Shown: piece after piece, positions 33,731 to 42,121 of the stretch | How the letters are laid out: each line of letters begins with the position of its first letter | Numbering within the stretch: the stretch's first letter is position 1 | Origin: Dehalococcoidia bacterium UBA5748 | GTDB lineage: Bacteria; Chloroflexota; Dehalococcoidia; Dehalococcoidales; UBA5627 | Reading direction: 5' to 3' | Length of the DNA: 64,000 nt | NCBI GenBank assembly: GCA_002419135.1 | Contig: DIFM01000038.1 | Coordinates: 1 to 64,000 of the forward strand | Program-made: the position numbers and the translations under genes | Notes under the pieces: generated by a model | Database searches by the model: none | What the model saw: only the letters and a program-made list of their open reading frames with translations | What the model was told of the DNA's origin: nothing

Positions 33731-34996
33731 TTAATTTAGCATGTGTTTTATTCTGATAATACAACCCTGTAATGACCAGGGGCTTGTCTTTTCTATTTTT
33801 ACTTTTACCACCTGTCCGAGCAGGTTATCATTATCATTGAAGAATACCAGTTTACCACTTCGGCTTCTTCCGTGCCACTTTCCCTTCTTTTTGCCTTCTA
33901 CCAGCACTTCGACGGTTTTACCCAGCAGGGCAGCGTTGATCTCTGAAGCTATTTCACCCTGTAGTTTCTCGACGATGGCGACGCGTTCTTTCTTTACTTC
34001 CGGCGGCACGTTATCGTCGTATTCTCTTGATGCTATGGTTCCGGTTCTTGCCGAATAGGCTGCAATATGTGTATTATCGAATCTTAAATCCTTTAATAAT
34101 TCCACAGATTCCCGGAACTGCTCGTCTGTTTCCCCGGGGAAGCCGACGATAATATCCGTGCTGATGGCGATATCGGGCACTTTAGCGCGAATGCGTTTTA
34201 CCAAATCCCGGTACTGTTCGGAGCTATATCCGCGCCGCATCGCTTTTAATATATCGTCGTCTCCGGCTTGAGCAGGAAGATTTATTTCCTCGCATACCTT
34301 ATCCAGATTGGCGATGGCATCAATCAGCCGTTCGTTCATATCCTTGGGGTGGTTTGTCAGAAAGCGCAGCCTTTTCAGCCCGTCGATTTTATTCATTTCT
34401 TCGAGGAGTGCCGCCAGGTCGGGTTTGTCCGGCAGGTCATTTCCGTATGAATCGACATTCTGCCCGACAAGTATGATTTCTTTTGCCCCCCGTTGCACCA
34501 GAGTCTTTGCCTCGCAGACTATTTCATCTACCGGGCGGCTCTTTTCCCTACCTCTGCGGTAGGGGACGATGCAGTACGAGCAGAAGTTATTACAACCCTG
34601 TATGATATTAATAAATGTACTGACAGAAGGTTTTAGGGGTATGATGTTAGCCATCAGGCATTCATCTATCCATGGGGGCATTTCTCCGGCTTTAAAGAAG
34701 TAGTCTACAATCGGGAATCTCTTTTGAAGCATATCGATATGCGAATCTACCAAACAGCCGGTAAGCGCAATCTTTAAGTCGGGATTGTTTTTCTTTAACG
34801 ATTTCAGCGCGCCGATTTTACTGACCACCTTGTTTTCGGCACTCTGGCGGATGACGCAGCTGTTTAAAAGGATGAGGTCGGCATCGTCTACGGTCGTGGT
34901 CGGCTGGTAGCCGATCTGTTCGAACAGACTGCCTAACCTCTCGGATTCTGCCTTGTTCATCTGGCAGCCTATAGTCCAAATATGATAAAGGGGCAT
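33731..34996 (-). CDS. miaB: tRNA-2-methylthio-N6-dimethylallyladenosine synthase
   Basis: A 421-residue radical-SAM methylthiotransferase modifying A37 of tRNAs reading UNN codons. The N-terminal UPF0004 domain has three cysteines (IGCQMN, NSCVIR, TGCLVD). The radical SAM site is CNNFCSYCIVPYRRGREKSR (about 144-163). A TRAM-like C-terminus (LVEGKKKGKWHGRSRSGK) follows. The MiaB-type (not RimO or MtaB) call rests on length and the MPLYHIWTIGCQMNKAES start. Its start is only 17 bases after the stop of the restriction gene upstream, with a weak GAAAGAG as ribosome site. Confidence 0.93.
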   Translation of the reverse strand: MPLYHIWTIGCQMNKAESERLGSLFEQIGYQPTTTVDDADLILLNSCVIRQSAENKVVSKIGALKSLKKNNPDLKIALTGCLVDSHIDMLQKRFPIVDYFFKAGEMPPWIDECLMANIIPLKPSVSTFINIIQGCNNFCSYCIVPYRRGREKSRPVDEIVCEAKTLVQRGAKEIILVGQNVDSYGNDLPDKPDLAALLEEMNKIDGLKRLRFLTNHPKDMNERLIDAIANLDKVCEEINLPAQAGDDDILKAMRRGYSSEQYRDLVKRIRAKVPDIAISTDIIVGFPGETDEQFRESVELLKDLRFDNTHIAAYSARTGTIASREYDDNVPPEVKKERVAIVEKLQGEIASEINAALLGKTVEVLVEGKKKGKWHGRSRSGKLVFFNDNDNLLGQVVKVKIEKTSPWSLQGCIIRIKHMLN

Positions 34997-35013
34997 GATT
35001 TATTTTTACTCTT

Positions 35014-35934
35014 TCAGGGTATTAAGAAATTCAAAACTTCATTTTCTAACATAAATAAATTGAAAAGATAGTCATTGTGATCAAATGTTTCTCTTAATGG
35101 TCTAGTTGTTGTTTTCCATCCAAAACCATCTGTGATCCAAATAAACTTAAATTGCCCTTTTAAAACATCGAAAAGATTCCTATATTCACCGGCAGTGGAT
35201 TTAAGCTTAGAGCCTCCACCACTGTAAAAATTGGTTTCAAAAATATATAGTTCTTTCCCGTTGTCTAAAACGAAATCATATTTTCTTGAAGATTTATCTA
35301 CTGGAACAGTATAGTTGAATTCTCTTTTTATTTTATTGGCATCAGCTTGTTTTATATATCTGAACTTTTGTTTTTTACATAGATCCTGAATGAAAAATTC
35401 CACAATATTTTCCATACTATGCCCACTTCTATTTTTTCTTCCATTGCTATCGATTCCAGCTTCAACCCCTATTATATAATCAACCAAGTTCTTTATCTTG
35501 TTAGATGTAATTAGATTTTTCAACCCAGTCTCTTTGACAAATGTTAAATACCTATCAATGTCAGCTTCATTTAGATTGACTTTGCTAAAATCATAATCAT
35601 CATAAACAAACCTTTTTTGCTTATAATCAACAAGAATTTTAAACTTTAAGTTATTACCACCATCACGTACAATGAGAGATGGGATAGCTTTTACTATTTC
35701 TGGATGTTGTTTTAGTAAAGACTTAAACTCATTATCAAAATCTTTTTTACCAATTAAATAATTTAAAGTATTTAAAGAAATTTCTATGGCTTTTTCATTT
35801 TTAAATACTTTTTCCCAGTTTACGAAGTAAGACCAAAGCAAAATACTAGGTTTTAAATTGTTTAATAAACAGTTAAAAACATCATCGCTACTTTTACATT
35901 TTAGGGTTTCATTGTAAAAATTTAAATTCTTCAT
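35014..35934 (-). CDS. DpnII/MboI-family type II restriction endonuclease
   Basis: A 306-residue protein similar to DpnII-type enzymes that cut unmethylated GATC. The family block GVEAGIDSNGRKNRSGHSMEN (about 151-171) and the C-terminal nuclease core RKYDFVLDNGKELYIFETNFYSGGGSKLKSTAGEY (about 213-247, D...E-T-N variant of PD-(D/E)XK) are clear. AT-rich, with codon use unlike miaB. It follows the 142-residue gene by one base, in one operon with the adenine methylase. Confidence 0.88.
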   Translation of the reverse strand: MKNLNFYNETLKCKSSDDVFNCLLNNLKPSILLWSYFVNWEKVFKNEKAIEISLNTLNYLIGKKDFDNEFKSLLKQHPEIVKAIPSLIVRDGGNNLKFKILVDYKQKRFVYDDYDFSKVNLNEADIDRYLTFVKETGLKNLITSNKIKNLVDYIIGVEAGIDSNGRKNRSGHSMENIVEFFIQDLCKKQKFRYIKQADANKIKREFNYTVPVDKSSRKYDFVLDNGKELYIFETNFYSGGGSKLKSTAGEYRNLFDVLKGQFKFIWITDGFGWKTTTRPLRETFDHNDYLFNLFMLENEVLNFLIP

Positions 35935-35935
35935 T

Positions 35936-36364
35936 CTAATAGCCTTCTATTAAATTGAGTTCAATTGAATTTGGTTTTCTTCCTTTTTGTAAAGAATTTC
36001 TGCCTGTCTCTGTCATTAAAATAATTGCGTCATATCCTTGAGTTTTTGCTGCAAGAAACATTTGCCTGTCAAGTTCAATCCTTTTATTGTACCAATCTTT
36101 ATCATCTTCTGATTTTATCACTTCATTAAGATATTTACGCCCATTGGAACCAAATAATTTTTTTAAAATTTCGAGTTCAGAAAACCCATATACTGGGTTA
36201 TTTATACATACTTGCTCTGGTTCGATATTTGGCCTTCCATAAAATTCAGCTTGTAGATATGTTGAAGCAAGGAATTTTCCTCGTTTTTCGTATGCATGGG
36301 GATCTCTTGGTGGAACATGCCACCAGTTAGATTTATTAACCTTTTTGATTAACAAATCTCTCAT
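35936..36364 (-). CDS. unknown protein inside the DpnII operon, possibly ADP-ribosyltransferase-like
   Basis: A 142-residue protein between methylase and nuclease; its ATG overlaps the methylase stop by four bases. I do not recognise it as a known restriction-modification component. The spacing of several segments recalls small ADP-ribosyltransferase folds: HVPPRDPHAYEKRGKFLAST with A-EFYGRP behind it, then a helical part, then AKTQGYDAIILM and, near the end, SIELNLI. This resemblance is by eye and weak. DpnII-type operons normally have DpnM, DpnA and the nuclease, and nothing like this. Confidence 0.55.
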   Translation of the reverse strand: MRDLLIKKVNKSNWWHVPPRDPHAYEKRGKFLASTYLQAEFYGRPNIEPEQVCINNPVYGFSELEILKKLFGSNGRKYLNEVIKSEDDKDWYNKRIELDRQMFLAAKTQGYDAIILMTETGRNSLQKGRKPNSIELNLIEGY

Positions 36365-37173
36365 AACAAGTCCCGCCTATTTTCTTTAATTATTTTCAAA
36401 TCTTCAACGCGTTTTATTGATAAATCAAGGTATTCTTTTGAAGTATCTATCCCGACAAAATTACGATCGTAATAATAAGCGGCTAAACCCGTAGAAGAGC
36501 TACCTGTAAATGGGTCTAAAATAGTATCCCCATCCTTGGTGCTTGCTAAAATAATTCGCTTTAATAAAGCAGTTGGTTTTTGGGTAGGGTGTTTTCCGTA
36601 TTTTTTCTCCTCTTTTTTAGGAGTACCAATTGCCCAAACCGACCTCATTTGTAGTCCTGGTTTTTTTATAAAATCATCTTTCCATATTCCATTTTTCATT
36701 AGATCATAATTAAAAGTATGTTTAGATTTTTTATCTTTAATAGCCCATATGAGAGTTTCATGGCTGGCAGTAAAGTATCTACAACTAAGGTTGGGAGAGG
36801 CATTAGGTTTAAACCATGATATATCATTTAAAATATGAAAATTGTTAATTTGTAGAGCGAATCCGCATTGGTAAATGGAATGATATGTTCCGCTAATCCA
36901 AATAGTCCCGTTTGGTTTTAATACTCTTCGACAGGCTTTAATCCACTCTATGTGGAACTCGAAGTTTTTCTTTAATCCATTACTTAAATCCCATTCACCT
37001 TTCTTTACGCTGACTCTTTTACCGTTTTGACAAGTGAAAGTTCCACTGGATAAGAAATAAGGAGGATCGGCGAAGATCATATCGATAGATTCTTCTGGCA
37101 TTTCAGCAAGTACTTCTAAACAGTCATCCAGATAGAGTTTGAAGCGTGGTACTTCATAATAAGGGGTTTTCAT
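36361..37173 (-). CDS. DNA adenine methyltransferase, DpnA-like
   Basis: A 270-residue beta-class N6-adenine methylase. Motif IV is MIFADPPYFLSSG (about 32-44), followed by PNGTIWISGTYHSIYQCG, NLSCRYFTASHETLIWA, the target-proximal GKHPTQKPTALLKRII and motif I ILDPFTGSSSTGLAA. It resembles DpnA (M2.DpnII), which methylates GATC on both strand states. The usual DpnM partner is absent, so this enzyme would have to protect the host alone. AT-rich. It is the first gene of the module. Confidence 0.9.
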   Translation of the reverse strand: MKTPYYEVPRFKLYLDDCLEVLAEMPEESIDMIFADPPYFLSSGTFTCQNGKRVSVKKGEWDLSNGLKKNFEFHIEWIKACRRVLKPNGTIWISGTYHSIYQCGFALQINNFHILNDISWFKPNASPNLSCRYFTASHETLIWAIKDKKSKHTFNYDLMKNGIWKDDFIKKPGLQMRSVWAIGTPKKEEKKYGKHPTQKPTALLKRIILASTKDGDTILDPFTGSSSTGLAAYYYDRNFVGIDTSKEYLDLSIKRVEDLKIIKENRRDLL

Positions 37174-37192
37174 TCTATAACTATTCCCTGAC

Positions 37193-37284
37193 TGGCGGAG
37201 GGGGAGGGATTTGAACCCTCGACACCAGTTTCCCGGTGTAAGCGCTTAGCAGGCGCCCGCACTAGACCACTATGCGACCCCTCC
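37193..37284 (-). tRNA. tRNA-Ser (GCT anticodon)
   Basis: The minus strand gives a class II tRNA with a long variable arm. Acceptor GGAGGGG / CCCCTCC, anticodon loop CTGCTAA (anticodon GCT), variable arm ACACCGGGAAACTGGTGT, T arm GGTTCAAATCC, and encoded CCA (37193-37195). The restriction module begins 19 bases downstream of its 3' end. Confidence 0.96.
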
Positions 37285-37370
37285 GTAAGAAGCAGCATAT
37301 TTTTAACATAGATAATATAGCATAATCAGAGAGATTGCTCAAAAAAGGAGGAGGAAAAGCAATATAGTAG

Positions 37371-37389
37371 GGACGGGCATTGCCCGTCC
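37371..37389. repeat. short perfect palindrome
   Basis: GGACGGGCA-T-TGCCCGTCC, followed by a second, imperfect inverted sequence to about 37440. The spacer between the serpin and tRNA-Ser has no gene. Confidence 0.65.
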
Positions 37390-37445
37390 GCCTAAAATCG
37401 ACACATAAGGGCGGACGACCATTGGTTGTCCATAAGGGCATTATT

Positions 37446-38723
37446 TTATGCCGCCGGATTCATCACCCGCCCGACAAACAGAATGGTGTTGGTTTCGATA
37501 TCGCGAATCAGGTAAATAAAGGGGTGGTCGAGGTTAACTTCAGCCTGTTCCAGTATACCTTTCAGGTTGATGATGACCGCTGAAGCGGCGGCGGCTTCGG
37601 TTCCGGCTTCATCTACGGATACGTAAGCCTTGTGAACGACATCCTCAATGAAAAGGTCATAGCTTCCATCGATTCCTGACAAGTCGGCAACCATAGAGAA
37701 GGCATCCTTCATTCCCATAGTTACCAGCGCATCCTTGACGCTAAACTGGGAACTGTACTCGAATTTAGGCATCGACAGGGTAACTGTGGCGGTGCGGATG
37801 TTTTCAACGATCCCGTCGAGTCTCTGTGCATCAAAGGTCGCCTTAAACTGCTCGAAATTTCCGTCTTCGGGGAGAATAATCAGCATTGAAAGCTCGTTGC
37901 CGTCGTATTTCAGTTCGACTGCCTGATAACCGTCGCCTTCGGTATAACCGAAGTCTTCGGTCTGGTGCATCATCGGAACGGTAACGGTAGTTCCGTCGGG
38001 AAGGTAGAAGATACCATCGCTTGTTTTATCCTCATCGAAAGGTTTGTCCCAGGCGGCGTTGAAATAGATGGCATTGGTCAGAACGAGGCGGGTCAACTCC
38101 GATATGATTCCTTCTTTAATCAGGTCTTCTATTTTGCCCTCGGTCTGTTCGCTTACCCACTCGTTGATAGTCCGGCGGCAGGCTTCGGGGTCGCTAACAA
38201 AATCCAATAGCCTCAATCCGGCATCATAGTTCACCGCCAGCGTATCGAGGTAGTCCGAAAGGAATTCATATTCTACCTGCCCCCAGATAGCGTTCACGAC
38301 ATTGAGTTTGAAACCCTCCTCATCCTCGCTCTTGTTGCCTTCTCCACGCTTGGCAAGCTCGATAGCAAGTTTGTTGAAAGCGGCATGCAAATCCTCTTCC
38401 TCGAGTATGAAATTGAGGGTTTCAGCCATTTGCTCTCTGGTTGCTCCCTCCGCTCCGGCATAGGTCATTGCCAGCGCTACGGAGAGGCTGTAAGGGGAAA
38501 AGAACAGGTTGCCGTCATCACCATCACTCAGCTGCCGATAAAGTTCCAAAGCAAACTCATTATTGCCATCTACCAGTGTTTCAAAATCTGAAAAACTGAC
38601 TTCGGGTGATGTATCGTACTTCTTATCGGATTTAAGTTCCTGCCCGTATACCTGCGTTTGCGAGCAGGAAACCGTACTCAAGACAAGTATTGCAGCAAGC
38701 ACACTAAAAATTATCTTTTTCAT
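37446..38723 (-). CDS. serpin, lipoprotein (second of a tandem pair)
   Basis: A 425-residue serine protease inhibitor. Signal peptide with lipobox VLSTVSC (cysteine near residue 20). Serpin core with NLFFSPYSLSVALAMTYAGAEG and LVLTNAIYFNAAW. The hinge of the reactive loop is the inhibitory type, DEAGTEAAAASAV, followed by INLKGILEQAEV. By alignment with alpha-1-antitrypsin P1 would be near the lysine. The C-terminal HPFIYLIRDIETNTILFVGRVMNP is complete. It is 30 bp behind a paralogue with a different loop. It should act outside the membrane against exogenous proteases. Confidence 0.93.
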   Translation of the reverse strand: MKKIIFSVLAAILVLSTVSCSQTQVYGQELKSDKKYDTSPEVSFSDFETLVDGNNEFALELYRQLSDGDDGNLFFSPYSLSVALAMTYAGAEGATREQMAETLNFILEEEDLHAAFNKLAIELAKRGEGNKSEDEEGFKLNVVNAIWGQVEYEFLSDYLDTLAVNYDAGLRLLDFVSDPEACRRTINEWVSEQTEGKIEDLIKEGIISELTRLVLTNAIYFNAAWDKPFDEDKTSDGIFYLPDGTTVTVPMMHQTEDFGYTEGDGYQAVELKYDGNELSMLIILPEDGNFEQFKATFDAQRLDGIVENIRTATVTLSMPKFEYSSQFSVKDALVTMGMKDAFSMVADLSGIDGSYDLFIEDVVHKAYVSVDEAGTEAAAASAVIINLKGILEQAEVNLDHPFIYLIRDIETNTILFVGRVMNPAA

Positions 38724-38753
38724 ATCTGCTTCTCACTTGCGGCTACTCGATAT

Positions 38754-40034
38754 TTAGGCAGCCGGATTGATGACTCTTCCGATAAACAGGGTGGAACCGG
38801 TAGTGATGTCTTTGATAAGGAAGATAAACGAATTATTGATATTGACATCGGCGATTTCAATCGGCATCGAAGTCTCCCGGAAGATTACGGCGGTGGCTGC
38901 TGCCGCTTCGGTGCCTTCTTCATCTACCGAAACGAATGCTTTATGAATGACGTCGCTTATGATAAGGTCAGCTTTATCCGTTATCCCGGAAAAGTCGGCG
39001 CTGCCAGAAAAAGCTTCCGGCATTCCCATTGCTTTCAGGGCGTCGTTCAAGTTGAATTCCGATTCAAACTCGAATTTAGGCATAGTGAGGTTGACTTGTC
39101 CGAGCGACATTTCATCTATAATACCGGCTACCGTTTCGGAGCTCAGTGAGTTTTCAAACTCGGAGAAATTGCCTTCGTCCGGCATAATTATAACCATAGA
39201 CATTTCATAGATATCGTAAAGCAATTCTACTGCCGTATAACCATCTCCGTCCACATAGCTGAATCTTTCGCTCTGGTGCATCATCGGAACGGTAACGGTG
39301 CTGCCGTCCGGCAGATAGAAGGTGTCATCGTAGGTATAATCCTCATCGAACTGGTGCAGCCAGGCAGCGTTAAAGTAGATGGCGTTGGTAAGAACAAGGC
39401 GTGTCATTTCATCGATTGCGCCCTCAGGAATGAGGTCTTCGATGCGACCGTTGGTCTGTTCGTAAACCCAGTCATTGATGGTTTGCCGGCATGCTTCGGG
39501 GTCTTTTTCATAATCTAAAAGCCTGATTCCGGCATCATAATTTTCAGCCAGAACATCGAGGAATGCCTGCATAAACTCGAAGCCTGTCTGACCCCAGGTG
39601 GCATTTACGATATTCAACTCGAAACCCTGCGCCTCGCTGCCGGCGGGTATTTCGTTGCGGCTGTTAAGCTCGATAGCCAGTTTGTTAAAAGCTGAGTGCA
39701 GCTGCTCATCCTCCAGCATGAACTTTAAGGTCTCTGCCATTTGCTCCTCGGTTTGCCCGTTGGCTCCGGCATAAGCCATAGCCAAAGCTAAAGATATGCT
39801 GTAGGGTGAGAAGAAGAAGTTACCTTCCTTGGCGGCGCTGAGCTGTTTATAGAGGTCGAAAGCGAACTCGTTATTTCCGTTTACTAGCTCTGCCAGCGTC
39901 GAATCACTGACGCTGGGAGACGAGTCATATGGTTTGTCGGATTTGGCTTCGGCACCGTACACCTGTGTTTGCGCACATGATACGGTGCTAAAAATCAACA
40001 CCATACTTAAAAGTAAAAAAATTATTTTTTTCAT
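38754..40034 (-). CDS. serpin, lipoprotein (first of a tandem pair)
   Basis: A 426-residue serpin starting at ATG 40034 with GGAGG upstream; a frame reaching 40166 has no ribosome site. Lipobox IFSTVSC. The core is parallel to its neighbour (FFFSPYSISLALAMAYAGANG, LVLTNAIYFNAAW). The hinge DEEGTEAAAATAV is inhibitory, then IFRETSMPIEIADV, so P1 is likely at or near T-S-M rather than the lysine of the neighbour. The pair arose by duplication and differs most in the reactive loop, which suggests different target proteases. Confidence 0.93.
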   Translation of the reverse strand: MKKIIFLLLSMVLIFSTVSCAQTQVYGAEAKSDKPYDSSPSVSDSTLAELVNGNNEFAFDLYKQLSAAKEGNFFFSPYSISLALAMAYAGANGQTEEQMAETLKFMLEDEQLHSAFNKLAIELNSRNEIPAGSEAQGFELNIVNATWGQTGFEFMQAFLDVLAENYDAGIRLLDYEKDPEACRQTINDWVYEQTNGRIEDLIPEGAIDEMTRLVLTNAIYFNAAWLHQFDEDYTYDDTFYLPDGSTVTVPMMHQSERFSYVDGDGYTAVELLYDIYEMSMVIIMPDEGNFSEFENSLSSETVAGIIDEMSLGQVNLTMPKFEFESEFNLNDALKAMGMPEAFSGSADFSGITDKADLIISDVIHKAFVSVDEEGTEAAAATAVIFRETSMPIEIADVNINNSFIFLIKDITTGSTLFIGRVINPAA

Positions 40035-40225
40035 AGCCGAACCTCCGGTTGTTCTTTGTATTCTACTACTATAACGTCGGAAATGCAGCGGGGTTAGGGG
40101 ATGATAATAATTATTTTTGGTAATTACAGAAAACTGCTTAATAAATATTGTTGCAAATTCCGACAAGCCGAGCCCGCATTATTACGAGTATCAGTTACAA
40201 TTTGCCATGACAGTGTGCCCATCAT

Positions 40226-40254
40226 TTGGCTATGTATCAAAAAACTGCTATAAT
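40226..40254 (+). promoter_or_regulatory. promoter of the 42-residue protein
   Basis: TTGGCT (40226-40231), 17 bases, TATAAT (40249-40254), then the ATG at 40293. Confidence 0.6.
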
Positions 40255-40292
40255 TATGCTTTAACTAACAGGAAGAAGGGTGAATTACTTAA

Positions 40293-40421
40293 ATGGCGAC
40301 TAAAAAAGCAACAGCAGCAGAAAAAGAAGAACTTCAGAAATTTATTGAGAATGTAAATAAGAAAGACACCAAGCGCAACGGAAAGAAAATCGAGTTTTCT
40401 TTTACCAACCGCAAGAGATAA
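40293..40421 (+). CDS. small basic protein of 42 residues
   Basis: Begins MATKKATAAEKEELQKFIEN and ends KKIEFSFTNRKR, very Lys-rich with an amphipathic middle. A good promoter lies 39 bases upstream and a hairpin downstream. GAAGAAGGG about 15 bases before the ATG is a distant ribosome site. It is not recognised. It could be a nucleic-acid-associated or ribosome-associated small protein, but nothing shows this directly. Confidence 0.55.
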   Translation: MATKKATAAEKEELQKFIENVNKKDTKRNGKKIEFSFTNRKR

Positions 40422-40513
40422 ATCTTTCTAATTCGGAAAATTAAAACTGTTTCCGCCATCAGTCCGTTTAACTTTATTTCGGGTAGGGCGGAAATTTTTA
40501 TACAAAAATAATT

Positions 40514-40569
40514 TAAAAAAAGCGGCTCCCGTCATTCATTGCAATAATGATTAACAAGAACCGCTTTTT
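40514..40569. terminator. terminator-like hairpin, bidirectional
   Basis: AAAAAAAGCGG and CCGCTTTTT pair across a long loop that itself can fold (TCATTCATTGCAATAATGA). It lies between the small protein and the convergent GyrI-like gene. Confidence 0.55.
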
Positions 40570-40592
40570 CCTTTCTGATTATGGAAAGGATG

Positions 40593-41054
40593 CTATTTTT
40601 CGACCGGAATTACAATGCGGGTCGAAAGATTTTTTTCGGCAACATCCCCGGGTGAATTAAAATAATACTCGTAGTATAAACCCTTCGGTTTACAGCCGTT
40701 TTCCCCTATCCAGTCAAAAAGTTCCTGATAGACCGGTTTTAAATCGGTATAGGGTCCTTCATGCACATAAACGACAGCATCGCCGGGAACGGTTTCACCC
40801 GCTTTTATATCATCCTTGCCGGGCAGATTTTTTGATACGGGGACTCCAAATTCGATATCGATACTCTGCGTATCCAGCCTGTAATAGGCGGCAAAAGGCG
40901 CATCCGCCGGCGCTTCCCCCAATTCAGCCAGATATTCGGCTATTCTGCGATAGCTGTCGTTAATAAGGCTTGGCAACTCGTCGATGGTTGTTTCCAACCT
41001 TACAGACAGTACCGGCTTCGCTTCCACTTTCTTCAGTTCAATTTTTGATTCCAC
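40593..41054 (-). CDS. GyrI-like effector-binding domain protein
   Basis: A 153-residue stand-alone GyrI-like domain. It has two pseudo-repeated halves; typical segments are VEAKPVLSVRLET, IEFGVPVSKNLPGKDDIKAGETVPGDAVVYVHEGPYTDL and the C-terminal YYEYYFNSPGD. These domains bind small hydrophobic ligands, and some hydrolyse cyclopropanoid toxins. There is no DNA-binding domain. It is last in the long minus-strand operon, 17 bp after the radical SAM gene. Confidence 0.88.
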   Translation of the reverse strand: MESKIELKKVEAKPVLSVRLETTIDELPSLINDSYRRIAEYLAELGEAPADAPFAAYYRLDTQSIDIEFGVPVSKNLPGKDDIKAGETVPGDAVVYVHEGPYTDLKPVYQELFDWIGENGCKPKGLYYEYYFNSPGDVAEKNLSTRIVIPVEK

Positions 41055-41071
41055 TAAATTCCCTCCATAAA

Positions 41072-42073
41072 TTAAATATTATACAGCTGGACTCCGTAAG
41101 CGAAAGGATGTCCTTCGAGTTCGAAATCAGGTAAATAGTTATTCTCGGATTCCATTTGCTGCACCCAGCCGTTTTCAATCCCCAGCTCATCCAAAAGTTT
41201 ACAGACTTCATCGTATTCTTTTTGCGTGATACCTCTTGAAAGAGACGGATGTTCAGAAGCCCGGTGCATCGGATGATACTGCGACATCAAGCTCACTGTT
41301 ATTTCTTTAGATAGCTCTGTTGCCAGCCATTTTAACACTTCCCTGCTACCGGATAATCTTTCCGGCAGTATCAGGTGGCGCACAATCAGCCCGTGCTCCG
41401 CGATACCGTTATTATCAATAATAAGATTTCCCACCTGCCTGTACATTTCTTTAACGGCAGACTGTGCCTTTTCAACATAGTTTCCAACGCCGGATAGTTT
41501 CAAAGCTGATTCGTTGTCAAAATACTTGAAATCGGGCAGGTAGATATCGATAACGCCGTCCAGTTCTTTTAAAGTTTCCAGGCTGTCATAGCCGTTGGTG
41601 TTATAAACCAGTGGAATATTAAGCCCCAGCGGCACCGCTTCCAGAAGTGCTTTGACAATCTGCGGTACGAAGTGCGACGGAGAAACCAGGTTGATATTAT
41701 GGCAGCCGAGCTTATCCTGTAAATACAACATCTGCCCCGCCAGTTGATGATTAGTAATTTCGTTTGTTTTTTGCCTATTCGAGTCCTGACTGATTTGGTG
41801 ATTCTGGCAATAGAGGCAGCGCAGGTTGCAATTAGCAAAAAATATCGTCCCCGAACCGTGGTTCCCTGAAAGAACAGGCTCCTCGCCGTGATGGTCGCAA
41901 TATGATGAGACAATCGGCAAGTACCCGGAATGGCAGTACCCCGTTTCACCCCGGCAGCGGTTGACACCGCAATCTCTCGGACAGATATCACAGGAAGCAA
42001 GCCTTCTATCAAGCCGCTCTGCCCGCTTTGCAAGTTCGCCTGATTTATAGAGTGAAATATATCCGGGAATCAT
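41072..42073 (-). CDS. PflA-like radical SAM protein
   Basis: A 333-residue radical SAM enzyme. An N-terminal cysteine-rich segment (CDICPRDCGVNRCRGETGYC, about 28-47) precedes the cluster motif CNLRCLYCQNHQIS (about 82-95; C-X3-C-X2-C). The rest is a partial TIM barrel ending in HPFAYG. It is like the YgiQ-unrelated PFLA-family proteins often beside AmmeMemoRadiSam genes, but no glycyl radical enzyme or AmmeMemo partner is nearby. The substrate is unknown. Confidence 0.88.
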   Translation of the reverse strand: MIPGYISLYKSGELAKRAERLDRRLASCDICPRDCGVNRCRGETGYCHSGYLPIVSSYCDHHGEEPVLSGNHGSGTIFFANCNLRCLYCQNHQISQDSNRQKTNEITNHQLAGQMLYLQDKLGCHNINLVSPSHFVPQIVKALLEAVPLGLNIPLVYNTNGYDSLETLKELDGVIDIYLPDFKYFDNESALKLSGVGNYVEKAQSAVKEMYRQVGNLIIDNNGIAEHGLIVRHLILPERLSGSREVLKWLATELSKEITVSLMSQYHPMHRASEHPSLSRGITQKEYDEVCKLLDELGIENGWVQQMESENNYLPDFELEGHPFAYGVQLYNI

Positions 42074-42121
42074 GAAAATGACCTCATAATTATTTTGTGA
42101 CAGCGGTCTTTATCTGTAATG

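Noticed and set aside
41072..42073. Pyruvate formate-lyase activating enzyme
   Set aside because: The CX3CX2C motif fits the PflA-like group, but an N-terminal cysteine region and no glycyl radical enzyme nearby argue against a specific PflA role.
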